This document shows positions 36,436 through 45,027 of a DNA stretch of 64,000 nucleotides, one piece after another. Under the pieces are notes generated by a model, which ran no database searches, was not told the origin of the DNA, and worked only from the letters and a program-made list of their open reading frames with translations. Both the position numbers and the translations under genes were made by a program. This DNA is from Chryseobacterium carnipullorum (GTDB taxonomy: Bacteria; Bacteroidota; Bacteroidia; Flavobacteriales; Weeksellaceae). Numbering within the stretch: position 1 is the first letter of the stretch; each line of letters starts with the position of its first letter. The stretch lies in contig NZ_FRCD01000018.1 of the NCBI RefSeq assembly GCF_900142785.1, positions 1-64,000 on the forward strand, written 5' to 3'.

Positions 36436-36637
36436 TGAAAAATATGTATTATTTGATTTTTATTCTTCTTTTAGGTGTATTTTGCTGCGAATATGATATT
36501 TTGTATATGTTTAAATTATTCATTAAAATATTTATTTTACAGAAATATTTTAATAATTTCATTGATATTTTAATAGGCAGGTTATTTTCTTTTGAGTTTA
36601 GCCGGAAAATTAAAAATAGGATTAAAGAGCAAAAAAA

Positions 36638-36658
36638 ACCAGAGAAAAAATCTCCGGT
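36638..36658 (-). terminator. Terminator of GG-leader peptide operon
   Basis: Stem ACCAGAGA / TCTCCGGT with a T-run on the minus strand, 8 bases past the stop of the first peptide gene. The remaining gap to 36397 is AT-rich with no further peptide gene on either strand. Confidence 0.65.
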
Positions 36659-36666
36659 CAGTTATT

Positions 36667-36822
36667 TTAAATACAAGGGTATCTTCTCCAGTCCCTGCAG
36701 ATGTATCCTGTCGAACAGCAAAGGCCGGTAGGGCAGGTCATATCAACCGAGCAGTCAATTTCTGAAAGTGGATTAATGCCACCGTTGATTTTCTTTAAAT
36801 CATTTCTTTTTAACTTTTTCAT
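36667..36822 (-). CDS. GG-leader Cys-rich bacteriocin-like peptide (51 residues)
   Basis: A short gene read directly from the minus strand. The leader MKKLKRNDLKKINGG ends in a double glycine, where a C39-type or similar peptidase would cut. The 36-residue core has six cysteines at positions 24, 30, 35, 36, 42 and 50, with the cluster CPTGLCC; that number allows three disulfides or enzyme-made thioether links. Leaders of this form define the bacteriocin-like proteins annotated in Chryseobacterium and the GG-type natural-product precursors of Bacteroidota. The gene starts 16 bases after a sister gene with a nearly identical leader. No modifying enzyme or peptide exporter is adjacent. Confidence 0.82.
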   Translation of the reverse strand: MKKLKRNDLKKINGGINPLSEIDCSVDMTCPTGLCCSTGYICRDWRRYPCI

Positions 36823-36838
36823 ATGATGATTTTAAGGG

Positions 36839-37015
36839 TTAATCAATAAGTCCAGGACGACATTCAAGTTGTCCGCAATTGATGTTGATTTGTGAACATT
36901 GTTCTGTTGCACAAGTTCCGCTGGTAGAGCCATCAGGGTAAATTAATATATTGCATCGGCAGTCAATTTTTCCTCCCAAAATGGTTTTTAGTGAGCTTCT
37001 TTTTAGCTTTTTCAT
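36839..37015 (-). CDS. GG-leader Cys-rich bacteriocin-like peptide (58 residues)
   Basis: The first gene of the peptide pair. The leader MKKLKRSSLKTILGG again ends in GG at residues 14-15 and matches its neighbour at ten of fifteen positions. The 43-residue core also has six cysteines (19, 21, 35, 40, 47, 52) but with different spacing and composition, so leader and core have evolved at different rates, as in families of processed secreted peptides. It is preceded by a TATATTTG promoter box and is co-transcribed with the 51-residue gene. Function (antimicrobial, signal or other) is unknown. Confidence 0.82.
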   Translation of the reverse strand: MKKLKRSSLKTILGGKIDCRCNILIYPDGSTSGTCATEQCSQININCGQLECRPGLID

Positions 37016-37060
37016 ACTGATTTTGTTTTAGTTATTAATTTGTTTGGTGCTATAAATATA

Positions 37061-37068
37061 CAAATATA
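37061..37068 (-). promoter_or_regulatory. Promoter -7 element of peptide operon
   Basis: TATATTTG on the minus strand, 45 bases before the first peptide ATG; an ATTG lies 23 bases upstream, slightly beyond the usual spacing. Confidence 0.45.
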
Positions 37069-37103
37069 TCACCAGTTATTGATAAGATTTGCAATAAAAA
37101 AAT

Positions 37104-37131
37104 AAGTGATGCAGATTGGGCTGCACCACTT
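37104..37131 (-). terminator. Terminator of clpB
   Basis: Stem AAGTGATGCA / TGCACCACTT (minor mismatch) followed on the minus strand by a T-rich run, 33 bases past the clpB stop codon. It separates clpB from the peptide genes. Confidence 0.7.
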
Positions 37132-37164
37132 ACTTACAAAAATAATATAGATGAAAAAAACTCC

Positions 37165-39759
37165 TTATTGATCAGTCGGTCTGAATACCAAACCGGTCTC
37201 TTCGAAATAATCTAAAGTGATTCGGTCTCCTTCATTAACGGTTCCTGCAAGAAGCTCTCTTGACAATTTATTTAAAACTTCCTGTTGGATCACTCTTTTC
37301 AGAGGTCTTGCTCCAAAAGAAGGGTCATATCCTTTATTCATCAGATAATCCACAGCATCCTGAGTGGCGGTCATGATAATATTGCGTTTGCCTAACATAT
37401 CATTATACCCTCTCAACTGGTACTGAACAATTTTTCCGATTTCTTTTTTGTTCAGAGGTTGGAACAGGACTACCTCATCAATTCTGTTCAGGAATTCAGG
37501 ACGTAAGGTCTGTTTCAGAAGATCAAAAACTTCATCCTTGGTTTTGCTGACGATTTCGTCTTGATTTTCCTCTGTAATATGTTCAAAATTCTCCTGGATC
37601 AGGTGTGAACCTAAATTCGAAGTCATTATAATGATTGAATTCTTAAAATTCACCACACGCCCTTTATTATCAGTCAGACGTCCGTCATCTAAAACTTGTA
37701 ATAAAGTGTTGAAAACATCCGGATGCGCTTTCTCAATTTCATCCAGAAGCACTACAGAATAAGGTCTTCTACGTACCGCTTCCGTCAGTTGTCCGCCTTC
37801 ATCATATCCCACATATCCCGGAGGAGCTCCTACCAATCTCGAAACACTGTGTCTCTCCTGATACTCACTCATATCGATTCTTGTCATATTATTCTCATCA
37901 TCGAATAGGTATTCTGCCAAAGCTTTAGCCAGCTCAGTTTTACCTACACCCGTTGTTCCTAAGAATAAGAAAGATCCGATAGGTTTTTTATCATCACTCA
38001 ATCCAGCTCTGTTTCTCCTGATGGCATCTGCCACCGCTCCGATAGCTTCATCCTGTCCTACCACACGATGGTGAAGTTCACCCTCAAGATTCAATAATTT
38101 TTCTCTTTCAGACTGAATAAGCTTCGTCACGGGAATGCCCGTCCATTTCGCAATCACTTCAGAAATATTCTCAGAAGTAACTTCCTCCTTAATCAATTCA
38201 TTCTGATGGTTTTGCATCTCCAGTTCAAGTTTTTGCAAAGCATCTTCTTTTTCCTTTATTTTTCCGTACTGAATTTCTGCTACTTTCGCATAATCTCCTG
38301 CTCTTGATGCTTTTTCTGCTTCCAGTTTCAAAGATTCAATATCTTTTTTGATCTGCGTTAAATCCTCAGATTTTTGTTTTTCCTTCAGCCATTTAGCATT
38401 GATCTCATTTCTTTCCTCAGAAATTTTTGAAATATCTTCTTTCAAATGATCAATCTTGGTCTGGTTGCCTTCTCTCGAAATGGCGGCCAATTCAATTTCC
38501 AGCTGCATCAGCCTTCTGTCCAGAACATCAAGCTCCTCAGGTTTTGAATTGATCTCCATTCTCAGTTTGGCAGAAGCTTCATCAATAAGGTCAATCGCTT
38601 TATCCGGTAAAAAACGGTCTGAAATATATCTCTGAGACATTTCCACTGCAGCAATGATCGCCTCATCTTTGATTCGTACCTTGTGGTGAGCTTCATATTT
38701 ATCTTTGATACCGCGAAGAATCGAAATCGCAGATTCCGTATCCGGTTCTTCCACCATGACTTTCTGGAAACGTCTTTCCAATGCCTTGTCTTTTTCGAAA
38801 TACTTTTGGTATTCATTTAAAGTAGTGGCACCAATCGCTCTTAATTCACCTCTTGCTAAAGCCGGTTTAAGAATATTCGCAGCATCCATGGCTCCCTCGC
38901 CACCTCCGGCTCCTACCAGAGTATGAATCTCATCAATGAAAAGGATAATTTGTCCCTCCGATTTGATGACTTCATTCACCACAGATTTCAGACGCTCCTC
39001 AAATTCACCTTTGTATTTTGCTCCGGCAATTAAAGCCCCCATATCTAATGAGTATAATGTTTTGTCCATCAGATTTTCCGGAATATCTCCCGAAATAATT
39101 CTGTGGGCAATTCCCTCCGCAATCGCTGTTTTACCTACACCGGGTTCTCCGATAAGGATGGGATTGTTTTTAGTTCTTCTCGAAAGAATCTGAAGCACCC
39201 TTCTTATTTCCTCATCTCGCCCGATGACAGGATCCAGTTTTCCCTCTGCTGCTAATTCATTGAAATTTTTAGCATATTTATTCAGGGATTGATAAGTCTC
39301 TTCTGAACTCGCAGAAGTAGCTTTGCTTCCTTTTCTTAATTCTTTAATTGCTCCTTCCAAAAGACTTTTAGTAACGCCCATGTCTTTAAGCATCTTGGAT
39401 GCCTCCGAACTGGTCTCCAGTAATGAAAGCCATAAATGCTCAATCGTTACATATTCATCGCCCATTTTTTTAGCAATATTCGGGGCGTCCAGCAAAACTT
39501 TGTTCGCTGATTGTGAAAGATAAATATTGCCTCCCTCTACTTTTGGAAGTTTCTCAATATTTTCGCGGTTGCGCTCTCTTACCAAATTGGCATCTGCTTC
39601 AGATTTTTTTAATAAGAAAGGCGAAATATTTTCATCTACCTGAAAAATACCTTCAAGTATATGTTGTGGCTCGATACTCTGATTACCAAATTCCATAGCA
39701 GTCTGCTGAGCTGCCTGAATGGCTTCTTGTGATTTTACAGTATATTGGTTTAAGTTCAT
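37165..39759 (-). CDS. clpB: ATP-dependent disaggregase ClpB
   Basis: An 864-residue Hsp100 chaperone that, with DnaK, pulls proteins out of aggregates in the cytoplasm. Layout: Clp N-domain (1-about 145), first AAA+ domain with Walker A GEPGVGKT (204-211), the coiled-coil middle domain (about 400-530) characteristic of ClpB rather than ClpA or ClpC, and second AAA+ domain with GTTGVGKT (about 597-604) and the arm SEYQERHSVSRLVGAPPGYV. Length and all motifs are as expected. The gene stands alone. Heat-shock control is likely, but I see no clear operator upstream. Confidence 0.97.
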   Translation of the reverse strand: MNLNQYTVKSQEAIQAAQQTAMEFGNQSIEPQHILEGIFQVDENISPFLLKKSEADANLVRERNRENIEKLPKVEGGNIYLSQSANKVLLDAPNIAKKMGDEYVTIEHLWLSLLETSSEASKMLKDMGVTKSLLEGAIKELRKGSKATSASSEETYQSLNKYAKNFNELAAEGKLDPVIGRDEEIRRVLQILSRRTKNNPILIGEPGVGKTAIAEGIAHRIISGDIPENLMDKTLYSLDMGALIAGAKYKGEFEERLKSVVNEVIKSEGQIILFIDEIHTLVGAGGGEGAMDAANILKPALARGELRAIGATTLNEYQKYFEKDKALERRFQKVMVEEPDTESAISILRGIKDKYEAHHKVRIKDEAIIAAVEMSQRYISDRFLPDKAIDLIDEASAKLRMEINSKPEELDVLDRRLMQLEIELAAISREGNQTKIDHLKEDISKISEERNEINAKWLKEKQKSEDLTQIKKDIESLKLEAEKASRAGDYAKVAEIQYGKIKEKEDALQKLELEMQNHQNELIKEEVTSENISEVIAKWTGIPVTKLIQSEREKLLNLEGELHHRVVGQDEAIGAVADAIRRNRAGLSDDKKPIGSFLFLGTTGVGKTELAKALAEYLFDDENNMTRIDMSEYQERHSVSRLVGAPPGYVGYDEGGQLTEAVRRRPYSVVLLDEIEKAHPDVFNTLLQVLDDGRLTDNKGRVVNFKNSIIIMTSNLGSHLIQENFEHITEENQDEIVSKTKDEVFDLLKQTLRPEFLNRIDEVVLFQPLNKKEIGKIVQYQLRGYNDMLGKRNIIMTATQDAVDYLMNKGYDPSFGARPLKRVIQQEVLNKLSRELLAGTVNEGDRITLDYFEETGLVFRPTDQ

Positions 39760-40092
39760 ATTTTTTATGTTTTTTGTAATACTTTGTTTTTGGTTTGCTT
39801 TTTAAAAAGACATCAAGAAACTAAATTGTAAGGCCCAGTTTCTTAATGCCATCATTATTTAATCATTTAATCGATGGTATTACCGCAAAAACTGTTCAAT
39901 TATTAAATTTACAAAAAAAATGGACAAAATTTCCGAAATATCTATTTTTAACGTTATATTAACTTGACAAAATTTCCGATTCCTTGATATTTACCTTCAA
40001 ATAATGGAAAAACCGTCAGTGTAAGAAAAAATCCAGGATTGAAAGAAGTAGGAATTAAGGTGTTTCCAGACTTCTTTATATCAACTTAACCG
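39760..40092. other. Gap upstream of clpB
   Basis: About 330 bases of AT-rich DNA upstream of clpB. TAAATTTA-like and TTTTG elements occur at 39900-39960 on the minus strand but without the standard spacing. No small gene found. Confidence 0.4.
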
Positions 40093-40142
40093 GAAATTCC
40101 CCTCCGCCTGAGGGGTGGCAAATCGAAGATTTGACGGGGGTG
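40093..40142. repeat. Dispersed GC-rich intergenic repeat, copy 2
   Basis: Inverted relative to the copy at 15209-15266. Shared pieces are GAAATTCCCCTCC, GAGGGGTGGCAA and TTGACGGGGGTG; the inner linker differs (AATCGAAGATTTG here). It sits upstream of the TetR gene. Confidence 0.75.
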
Positions 40143-40186
40143 CTCAGACAAAACTCCCGCTTCCGTGTTTAAAATCATCAGGTTAA

Positions 40187-40219
40187 ATTGACTTATTAAC
40201 CTCAGAATAATTACTTTTG
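40187..40219 (+). promoter_or_regulatory. Promoter of TetR regulator gene
   Basis: ATTG (40187-40190), 21-base spacer, TACTTTTG (40212-40219). Transcription would begin only a few bases before the ATG at 40231. Confidence 0.55.
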
Positions 40220-40230
40220 CATTTTACCAG

Positions 40231-40809
40231 ATGGAGCTTAAAGAAAAACAAAGGAAAATTTTAGACGTAGCAGTAGAGCTTTTCAAAGAGAAAGGATATA
40301 TGGGCAGCTCAGTACGAGATCTGGCCACAAAGCTTAATATCAAAGCTGCATCACTGTATGCTCACATCCGTTCTAAGGAAGAAATCCTGGAATGGATCTG
40401 TTTTGGAATTGCCCGCGAATTTTTTGACGAACTTCAGGAAGTGAAAAATACAGATCTGCCTCCAAAGGATAAATTGAATTTATTTCTGGATAAACACTTA
40501 TCCGTGGTTCTTCAAAACAGGGATGTTACCCATATTTATTCTAATGAATGGAGACACCTTGAAGAAAGGCTTCCTGAATTTATAGAACTAAGAAAAAATT
40601 ATCAGGATGAAGTAGAGCAACTCATTTCTGAAATCTACAAAGCCCAGAACTGGGAACTTCAGTCACCAACATTTACCACAAGATTCATTCTTCATACCCT
40701 TAATAATTCCTATTTCTGGTTCAAAAGAAATACAGAATCTACCACCGAAATTACCGATGAGATAAGAGCAAAGCTTCTTTACGGTTTATTAGGAAATCAG
40801 AAACAATAA
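40231..40809 (+). CDS. TetR/AcrR family regulator, probable paa repressor
   Basis: A 192-residue regulator: N-terminal helix-turn-helix (SSVRDLATKLNIKAASLYAHI, about 26-46, shown in part as LATKLNIKAASLY) and a ligand-binding helical domain with SNEWRHLEERLPEF, a TetR_C-type pattern seen in CoA-ester-sensing members. It precedes the phenylacetate genes in the same direction, separated by 395 bases. By analogy with PaaR of Thermus, it may repress the paa genes until phenylacetyl-CoA binds; this role is inferred from position. Confidence 0.82.
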   Translation: MELKEKQRKILDVAVELFKEKGYMGSSVRDLATKLNIKAASLYAHIRSKEEILEWICFGIAREFFDELQEVKNTDLPPKDKLNLFLDKHLSVVLQNRDVTHIYSNEWRHLEERLPEFIELRKNYQDEVEQLISEIYKAQNWELQSPTFTTRFILHTLNNSYFWFKRNTESTTEITDEIRAKLLYGLLGNQKQ

Positions 40810-40894
40810 TTTTTACCACAGAAAGAACAAAAGTTTTTAAATATTTCAGTTTAATTTTAAGCTGAAAGCTTTAGTGATGAAAAACGTATTTTTT

Positions 40895-40927
40895 ATCCTT
40901 GGCAAGGTTTAAAACCTTGCCAAGGAT
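40895..40927. repeat. Dispersed 33-bp palindrome, copy 1
   Basis: ATCCTTGGCAAGGTTT followed by its near-perfect complement AAAACCTTGCCAAGGAT. A second copy with a compensated base change lies at 55552-55584. In the gap 40810-41145 nothing else is seen apart from AT-rich sequence. Confidence 0.75.
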
Positions 40928-41145
40928 ATTCAGGAAAGACAGGATAGTTGCTTTCTTGTAAGTATGAATGACAATGGCTTTGATATTTCCTTAATTATTC
41001 TTTACTCCTAAAAAATCTTAATATTTCAAGTAAAGAAGTCTCTTAAATAACCTACATATTTGGTCCCATTCACTGGCGAAATAACTGATTGATTCGTTAT
41101 TCAGTTATTTAGAATCATTCAAAATATGACAAAAGTCATAAATAT

Positions 41146-41176
41146 TTTGTCAGGATTGAAATTCTTTTTAAATTTA
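41146..41176 (+). promoter_or_regulatory. Promoter of paa operon
   Basis: TTTG (41146-41149), 19-base spacer, TAAATTTA (41169-41176): one base off the full consensus. Transcription is expected to start near 41183, inside the palindrome at 41180-41193. Confidence 0.6.
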
Positions 41177-41179
41177 CAC

Positions 41180-41193
41180 CTAACAAATGTTAG
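41180..41193. promoter_or_regulatory. Candidate TetR operator of paa operon
   Basis: The 14-bp palindrome CTAACAAATGTTAG (arms CTAACA/TGTTAG, 2-base centre) overlaps the predicted transcription start. Such a place and size suit a TetR dimer, most simply the product of 40231. It also overlaps an ATG at 41187, which argues that translation really begins at 41205. Confidence 0.55.
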
Positions 41194-41204
41194 TTAGTAA
41201 GGAT

Positions 41205-42521
41205 ATGGATTTTTCAGTTGAATATTTAAAACTCGACCAGTTGAGGCTGCTTCAGTCTGACCGGTTGACAGATTTGGTCGGCTATCTGGGAGAGAGATCA
41301 GAATTTTATAAAGGGAAATTTAATGAATCAGGAATATCTCCACACGATATAAGGTCGATTGATGATATTACGAAACTTCCCATTACTTACAAACAGGATT
41401 TAAGGGACAATTATCCGTTTGGATTGTTTGCTGTTCCGAAGAATGAACTTCAGAGAATTCACTGCTCAAGCGGAACAACGGGAAAGCCTACAGTGGTAGG
41501 CTACACCAAAGAAGATGTTGACCTTTTCAGTGAAGTAGTTGCCAGATCATTATATGCAGCGGGAGCAAGACCGGGAATGCAGCTGCACAATGCTTACGGA
41601 TACGGGATTTTCACTGGTGGATTAGGACTTCATTATGGTGCGGAGAAATTGGGAATGAGCGTTCTTCCGATTTCAGGAGGAATGACCGCAAGACAGGTAG
41701 ACCTGATTATTGATTTTAAGCCTGAAGTGATTTGTTGTTCACCATCTTATGCATTGACCATCGCTGATGAATTTGCAAAAAGAGGAATCACTGCGGAAGA
41801 GATCAGTTTGAAATATGCTGTTTTAGGTTCCGAGCCTTGGACCGAAATTATCAGAAGTCACATAGAAGAAAAACTGGGACTTCATGCTACAAATATTTAT
41901 GGATTAAGTGAGATCATCGGTCCCGGAGTATCCATGGAGGATTTTGAAGAAAAAGGAGGATCTTATATTTGGGAAGACCATTTTTATCCTGAAATTTTAG
42001 ATCCCATTACAAAGCAGCCCGTTCCTTTTGGGGAAGAAGGGGTGTTAGTGATCACAACTTTAACGAAAAAGGCAATGCCGCTTTTAAGATATTGGACGAA
42101 TGATATTACAAGTCTTTATTATGATGAGGATGCCAAGCGAAGCATGGTGAAGATGAGACCCATCAAAGGAAGAGCAGATGATATGTTGATTGTAAGAGGA
42201 GTTAATGTCTATCCAAGCCAGATTGAAGAAGCATTTTCTCACGTAAAAGGAGTCGTTCCCAACTACTATCTTACCCCTATTGAAAAAGAACAGATGTGTG
42301 TAGCCCTGGATATTGATGTAGAAATTGATGATGAATTGGTAAAAGATCAAAAAATAGATACAGATACCGATGATTATTTTAATTTTGTTGGCAACTTTGA
42401 AAAAAACATAGAAAACGAAATAAAAAAGAGAGTAGGGATTACCACGAAAGTGAAAATTCATACTCAGGACAGCCTGCCGAAGTGCGAAGGCGGAAAAATT
42501 AATAGAATACTTAAAAAATAA
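41205..42521 (+). CDS. paaK: Phenylacetate-CoA ligase
   Basis: Activates phenylacetate to phenylacetyl-CoA with ATP, the entry step of the pathway. Taking the ATG at 41205 gives 438 residues, matching the usual length (437 in E. coli); an in-frame ATG at 41187 lies inside the palindromic operator and is less likely. Motifs: AMP-binding loop SSGTTGKPTV (about 88-97), NAYGYGIFTGGLG, YGLSEIIGPG, and the C-terminal lysine region KCEGGKINRI. The stop overlaps the paaE start (TAATG). Confidence 0.95.
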   Translation: MDFSVEYLKLDQLRLLQSDRLTDLVGYLGERSEFYKGKFNESGISPHDIRSIDDITKLPITYKQDLRDNYPFGLFAVPKNELQRIHCSSGTTGKPTVVGYTKEDVDLFSEVVARSLYAAGARPGMQLHNAYGYGIFTGGLGLHYGAEKLGMSVLPISGGMTARQVDLIIDFKPEVICCSPSYALTIADEFAKRGITAEEISLKYAVLGSEPWTEIIRSHIEEKLGLHATNIYGLSEIIGPGVSMEDFEEKGGSYIWEDHFYPEILDPITKQPVPFGEEGVLVITTLTKKAMPLLRYWTNDITSLYYDEDAKRSMVKMRPIKGRADDMLIVRGVNVYPSQIEEAFSHVKGVVPNYYLTPIEKEQMCVALDIDVEIDDELVKDQKIDTDTDDYFNFVGNFEKNIENEIKKRVGITTKVKIHTQDSLPKCEGGKINRILKK

Positions 42522-43606
42522 TGAATTCATTTTATAAACTTAAAACGGTAAGAGTTCAGAAAGATACTCCTGAGGCGGTAAACGTAGCAGTAGAAATTCC
42601 TGAGGAACTGAAGGATAAATTCAGATTCAAACAGGGGCAGTATCTTAATTTCCGTATGATGATCAACGGGAATGAAGAAAGACGTTCTTATTCTATCTGC
42701 AACGCTCCAAGCGAAAAGAGCAACACTCTTGAAGTTTTGGTAAAGCTTCTGGAAGGCGGAAAAGTTTCAGGATATTTCAATGAACACCTGCATATGGATG
42801 AGTTGCTGGAAGTAATGCCTCCAATGGGTGGTTTTAATACTTCTTATCACCCTACCAATGTGAAAACCTATGTAGGTTTAGCAGCAGGAAGCGGGATCAG
42901 CCCGGTTCTATCCAACATTAAGGAAAGTCTTTATCAGGAACCCAACAGCTGCGCTTATCTTTTCTACAGTAACAGAAGCATGAATCATGTCATGAAAAGA
43001 GCTGAGATTGATCAATTGGTGGAGCACTTCAACGGAAGACTGAAAGTAATTTATCTGGTAAGCCGTGAAAAGCATGAAGATCCTGTATTTGAAGGAAGAA
43101 TTTCTGCTGAGAAGCTAGAGCAGCTATTTGAAAGATATACAGATATTGATGTAAAAGAATCCACTTATTTCATCTGTGGTCCTGCAGAAATGATTAAAGG
43201 AATTTCTGATTATTTAAAGAAGGATAAAAAAGTACCTGCTATTCAGGTTCTATTTGAATATTTCACTGCTCCTGACGACGAGAATTCTGAAGAAATGAGT
43301 GATGAATTCAAGGCCATTGCCAATTTGGAAAGTATGGTCACCGTGATCATTGATGATGATGAATATTCGTTCCACCTTAATTCTAAAAAAGAGAGTATCT
43401 TAGATAAAGCATTGAAAGACAATCTTCCGGTACCTTTTGCTTGCAAAGGAGGAGTTTGTTGTACGTGTAAAGCGCAGGTTTTGGAAGGAGAAGTTTTCAT
43501 GGAGAAAAATTTCGCGCTTACCGAAGACGAAGTAGCCAGAGGTTATGTTCTGACTTGTCAATGTCACCCGACAACAAATGTGGTGATGCTTAATTATGAC
43601 GTATAA
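42521..43606 (+). CDS. paaE: Phenylacetyl-CoA epoxidase reductase subunit PaaE
   Basis: A 361-residue flavoprotein reductase that passes electrons from NAD(P)H to the PaaABC oxygenase. Domains: FAD-binding barrel (about 1-105, RRSYSICNAP), NAD-binding domain (about 110-230, VGLAAGSGISPVLS and FICGPAEMI), and a C-terminal plant-type 2Fe-2S domain (about 270-361) with the cluster ligands in ACKGGVCCTCKA and LTCQCHP. In E. coli paaE follows paaD; here it comes second, directly after paaK. Confidence 0.95.
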   Translation: MNSFYKLKTVRVQKDTPEAVNVAVEIPEELKDKFRFKQGQYLNFRMMINGNEERRSYSICNAPSEKSNTLEVLVKLLEGGKVSGYFNEHLHMDELLEVMPPMGGFNTSYHPTNVKTYVGLAAGSGISPVLSNIKESLYQEPNSCAYLFYSNRSMNHVMKRAEIDQLVEHFNGRLKVIYLVSREKHEDPVFEGRISAEKLEQLFERYTDIDVKESTYFICGPAEMIKGISDYLKKDKKVPAIQVLFEYFTAPDDENSEEMSDEFKAIANLESMVTVIIDDDEYSFHLNSKKESILDKALKDNLPVPFACKGGVCCTCKAQVLEGEVFMEKNFALTEDEVARGYVLTCQCHPTTNVVMLNYDV

Positions 43607-43612
43607 TTAAAT

Positions 43613-43684
43613 TAATGTAACAATATATCAATTTACCAGTGTAACAATCATTGGTACATTGTTAGACTGATACATTGTTAAATT
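43613..43684. repeat. paa-gap hairpin element 1 (paaE-paaA)
   Basis: Inverted repeat with arms of about 35 bases: the left arm contains TAACAATATATCAATTTA and the right arm is close to its complement (TGATACATTGTTAAATT). It is the only content of the gap. Best example of a family found in most paa gaps. Confidence 0.75.
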
Positions 43685-43693
43685 GGAAAAATT

Positions 43694-44632
43694 ATGGATT
43701 TAGAAAAATTTGTACAATACGTACACGACGAAAATAAAGTAGAACCAAAAGATGTAATGCCCGATGATTACAGAAAACTATTGGTTCGCCAGATTTCACA
43801 GCACGCCCATTCTGAAATTGTAGGAATGTTGCCGGAAGCCAACTGGATTTCAAGAGCGCCTTCATTGAGAAGAAAAATGGCTCTTTTAGCTAAAGTTCAG
43901 GATGAAGCAGGTCATGGTTTATACCTTTATTCTGCAACTGAAACGTTAGGAAACGGAACCATCAGAGCGGATAGAGATGCTACTTATGAAGATATGCTTG
44001 AAGGTAAAGCCAAATACTCAAGTATTTTCAACTATCCAACACTAAGTTGGGCCGATATCGGTGCCATCGGTTGGTTGGTTGATGGGGCAGCCATTATGAA
44101 TCAGGTGATGCTGATGGGGAATTCTTATGGTCCTTATTCAAGAGCGATGGTGAAAATCTGTAAAGAAGAATCTTTCCACCAAAGACAGGGCTACGAAATT
44201 CTAATGGCACTTTGTCGTGGTACAAAACAACAGAAAGAAATGGCTCAGGCTTCGTTAAATCGTTTCTGGTGGCCGGCTTTAATGATGTTTGGCCCGAATG
44301 ACGACAGTTCACCCAACTCTAAAATCTCTATGAATTATAGAGTAAAAAGAGAAAGTAACGACAGCCTTCGTCAGAGATTTATCGACGTTACCGTTTCTCA
44401 GGCTGAATTTTTAGGATTAACCGTTCCGGATAAAGATCTGAAGTGGAATGAAGAAAGACAGCATTACGATTTCGGAGAACTTCCGTGGGATGAATTCATG
44501 GAGATCTTAAAAGGAAACGGACCTTGTAATAAGAAGAGATTACAGACCAAAGTAAAAGCACAGCAGGAAAACCTTTGGGTAAAAGAAGCAGCGATCGCTT
44601 TTGCAGAGAAACAGGAAAAAATTTCAATATAA
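43694..44632 (+). CDS. paaA: Phenylacetyl-CoA epoxidase catalytic subunit PaaA
   Basis: The di-iron oxygenase subunit of the multicomponent 1,2-phenylacetyl-CoA epoxidase, 312 residues (E. coli about 309). Ferritin-like four-helix fold with both E-x-x-H iron-ligand pairs visible: VQDEAGHGLYLY near residue 70 and CKEESFHQRQGYE near residue 157. It inserts one oxygen atom from O2 into the aromatic ring of phenylacetyl-CoA. It forms the core with PaaC; PaaB and PaaE complete the complex. Confidence 0.96.
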   Translation: MDLEKFVQYVHDENKVEPKDVMPDDYRKLLVRQISQHAHSEIVGMLPEANWISRAPSLRRKMALLAKVQDEAGHGLYLYSATETLGNGTIRADRDATYEDMLEGKAKYSSIFNYPTLSWADIGAIGWLVDGAAIMNQVMLMGNSYGPYSRAMVKICKEESFHQRQGYEILMALCRGTKQQKEMAQASLNRFWWPALMMFGPNDDSSPNSKISMNYRVKRESNDSLRQRFIDVTVSQAEFLGLTVPDKDLKWNEERQHYDFGELPWDEFMEILKGNGPCNKKRLQTKVKAQQENLWVKEAAIAFAEKQEKISI

Positions 44633-44730
44633 CAATATACCAATGTAAAAATGTAACAATTCGTTGATCATTCTGAGCAAAGCGAAGAATCTTTAATTGG
44701 TAAACTGTTACACTGATACATTGCTAAATT
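44628..44730. repeat. paa-gap hairpin element 2 (paaA-paaB)
   Basis: Arms of the same family (left TATACCAATGTAAAAATG, right complement of TTTAGCAATGTATCAGTG). The loop carries an inserted TCATTCTGAGCAAAGCGAAG segment, a motif related to the one in element 8. Confidence 0.7.
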
Positions 44731-44741
44731 ACAATTTGATT

Positions 44742-45023
44742 ATGGCAAATTTAGATATGTGGGAAGTGTTTATTCAGACTAAACCGGGATTATCTCACAA
44801 ACACGCAGGAATAGTACAGGCTCCGACAGCGGAAATGGCTTTGCAAAACGCAAGAGACGTTTACACAAGAAGAAAAGAAGGAACTTCCGTTTGGGTAGTT
44901 CCAAGTAAATATATTGTGACTTCAGAAGGAGTAGACAAGGAAGCATTCTTTGATCCGGCAGATGACAAATTATACCGTCACCCGACATTCTACGATATTC
45001 CTAATGATGTAAAAAACATGTAA
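44742..45023 (+). CDS. paaB: Phenylacetyl-CoA epoxidase subunit PaaB
   Basis: A small subunit of the epoxidase complex, 93 residues from the ATG at 44742 (MANLDMWEVFIQTKPG), the usual length. A TTG 45 bases upstream lies within the hairpin repeat and is not a likely start. The conserved pieces KHAGIVQAPTAEMALQNARD and SVWVVPS identify it. PaaB bridges the PaaAC units. Confidence 0.95.
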   Translation: MANLDMWEVFIQTKPGLSHKHAGIVQAPTAEMALQNARDVYTRRKEGTSVWVVPSKYIVTSEGVDKEAFFDPADDKLYRHPTFYDIPNDVKNM

Positions 45024-45027
45024 TTTT

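Noticed and set aside
36397..36637. A third GG-leader peptide gene
   Set aside because: Both strands were read; the stretch is AT-rich and has no frame with a GG leader or Cys-rich core.
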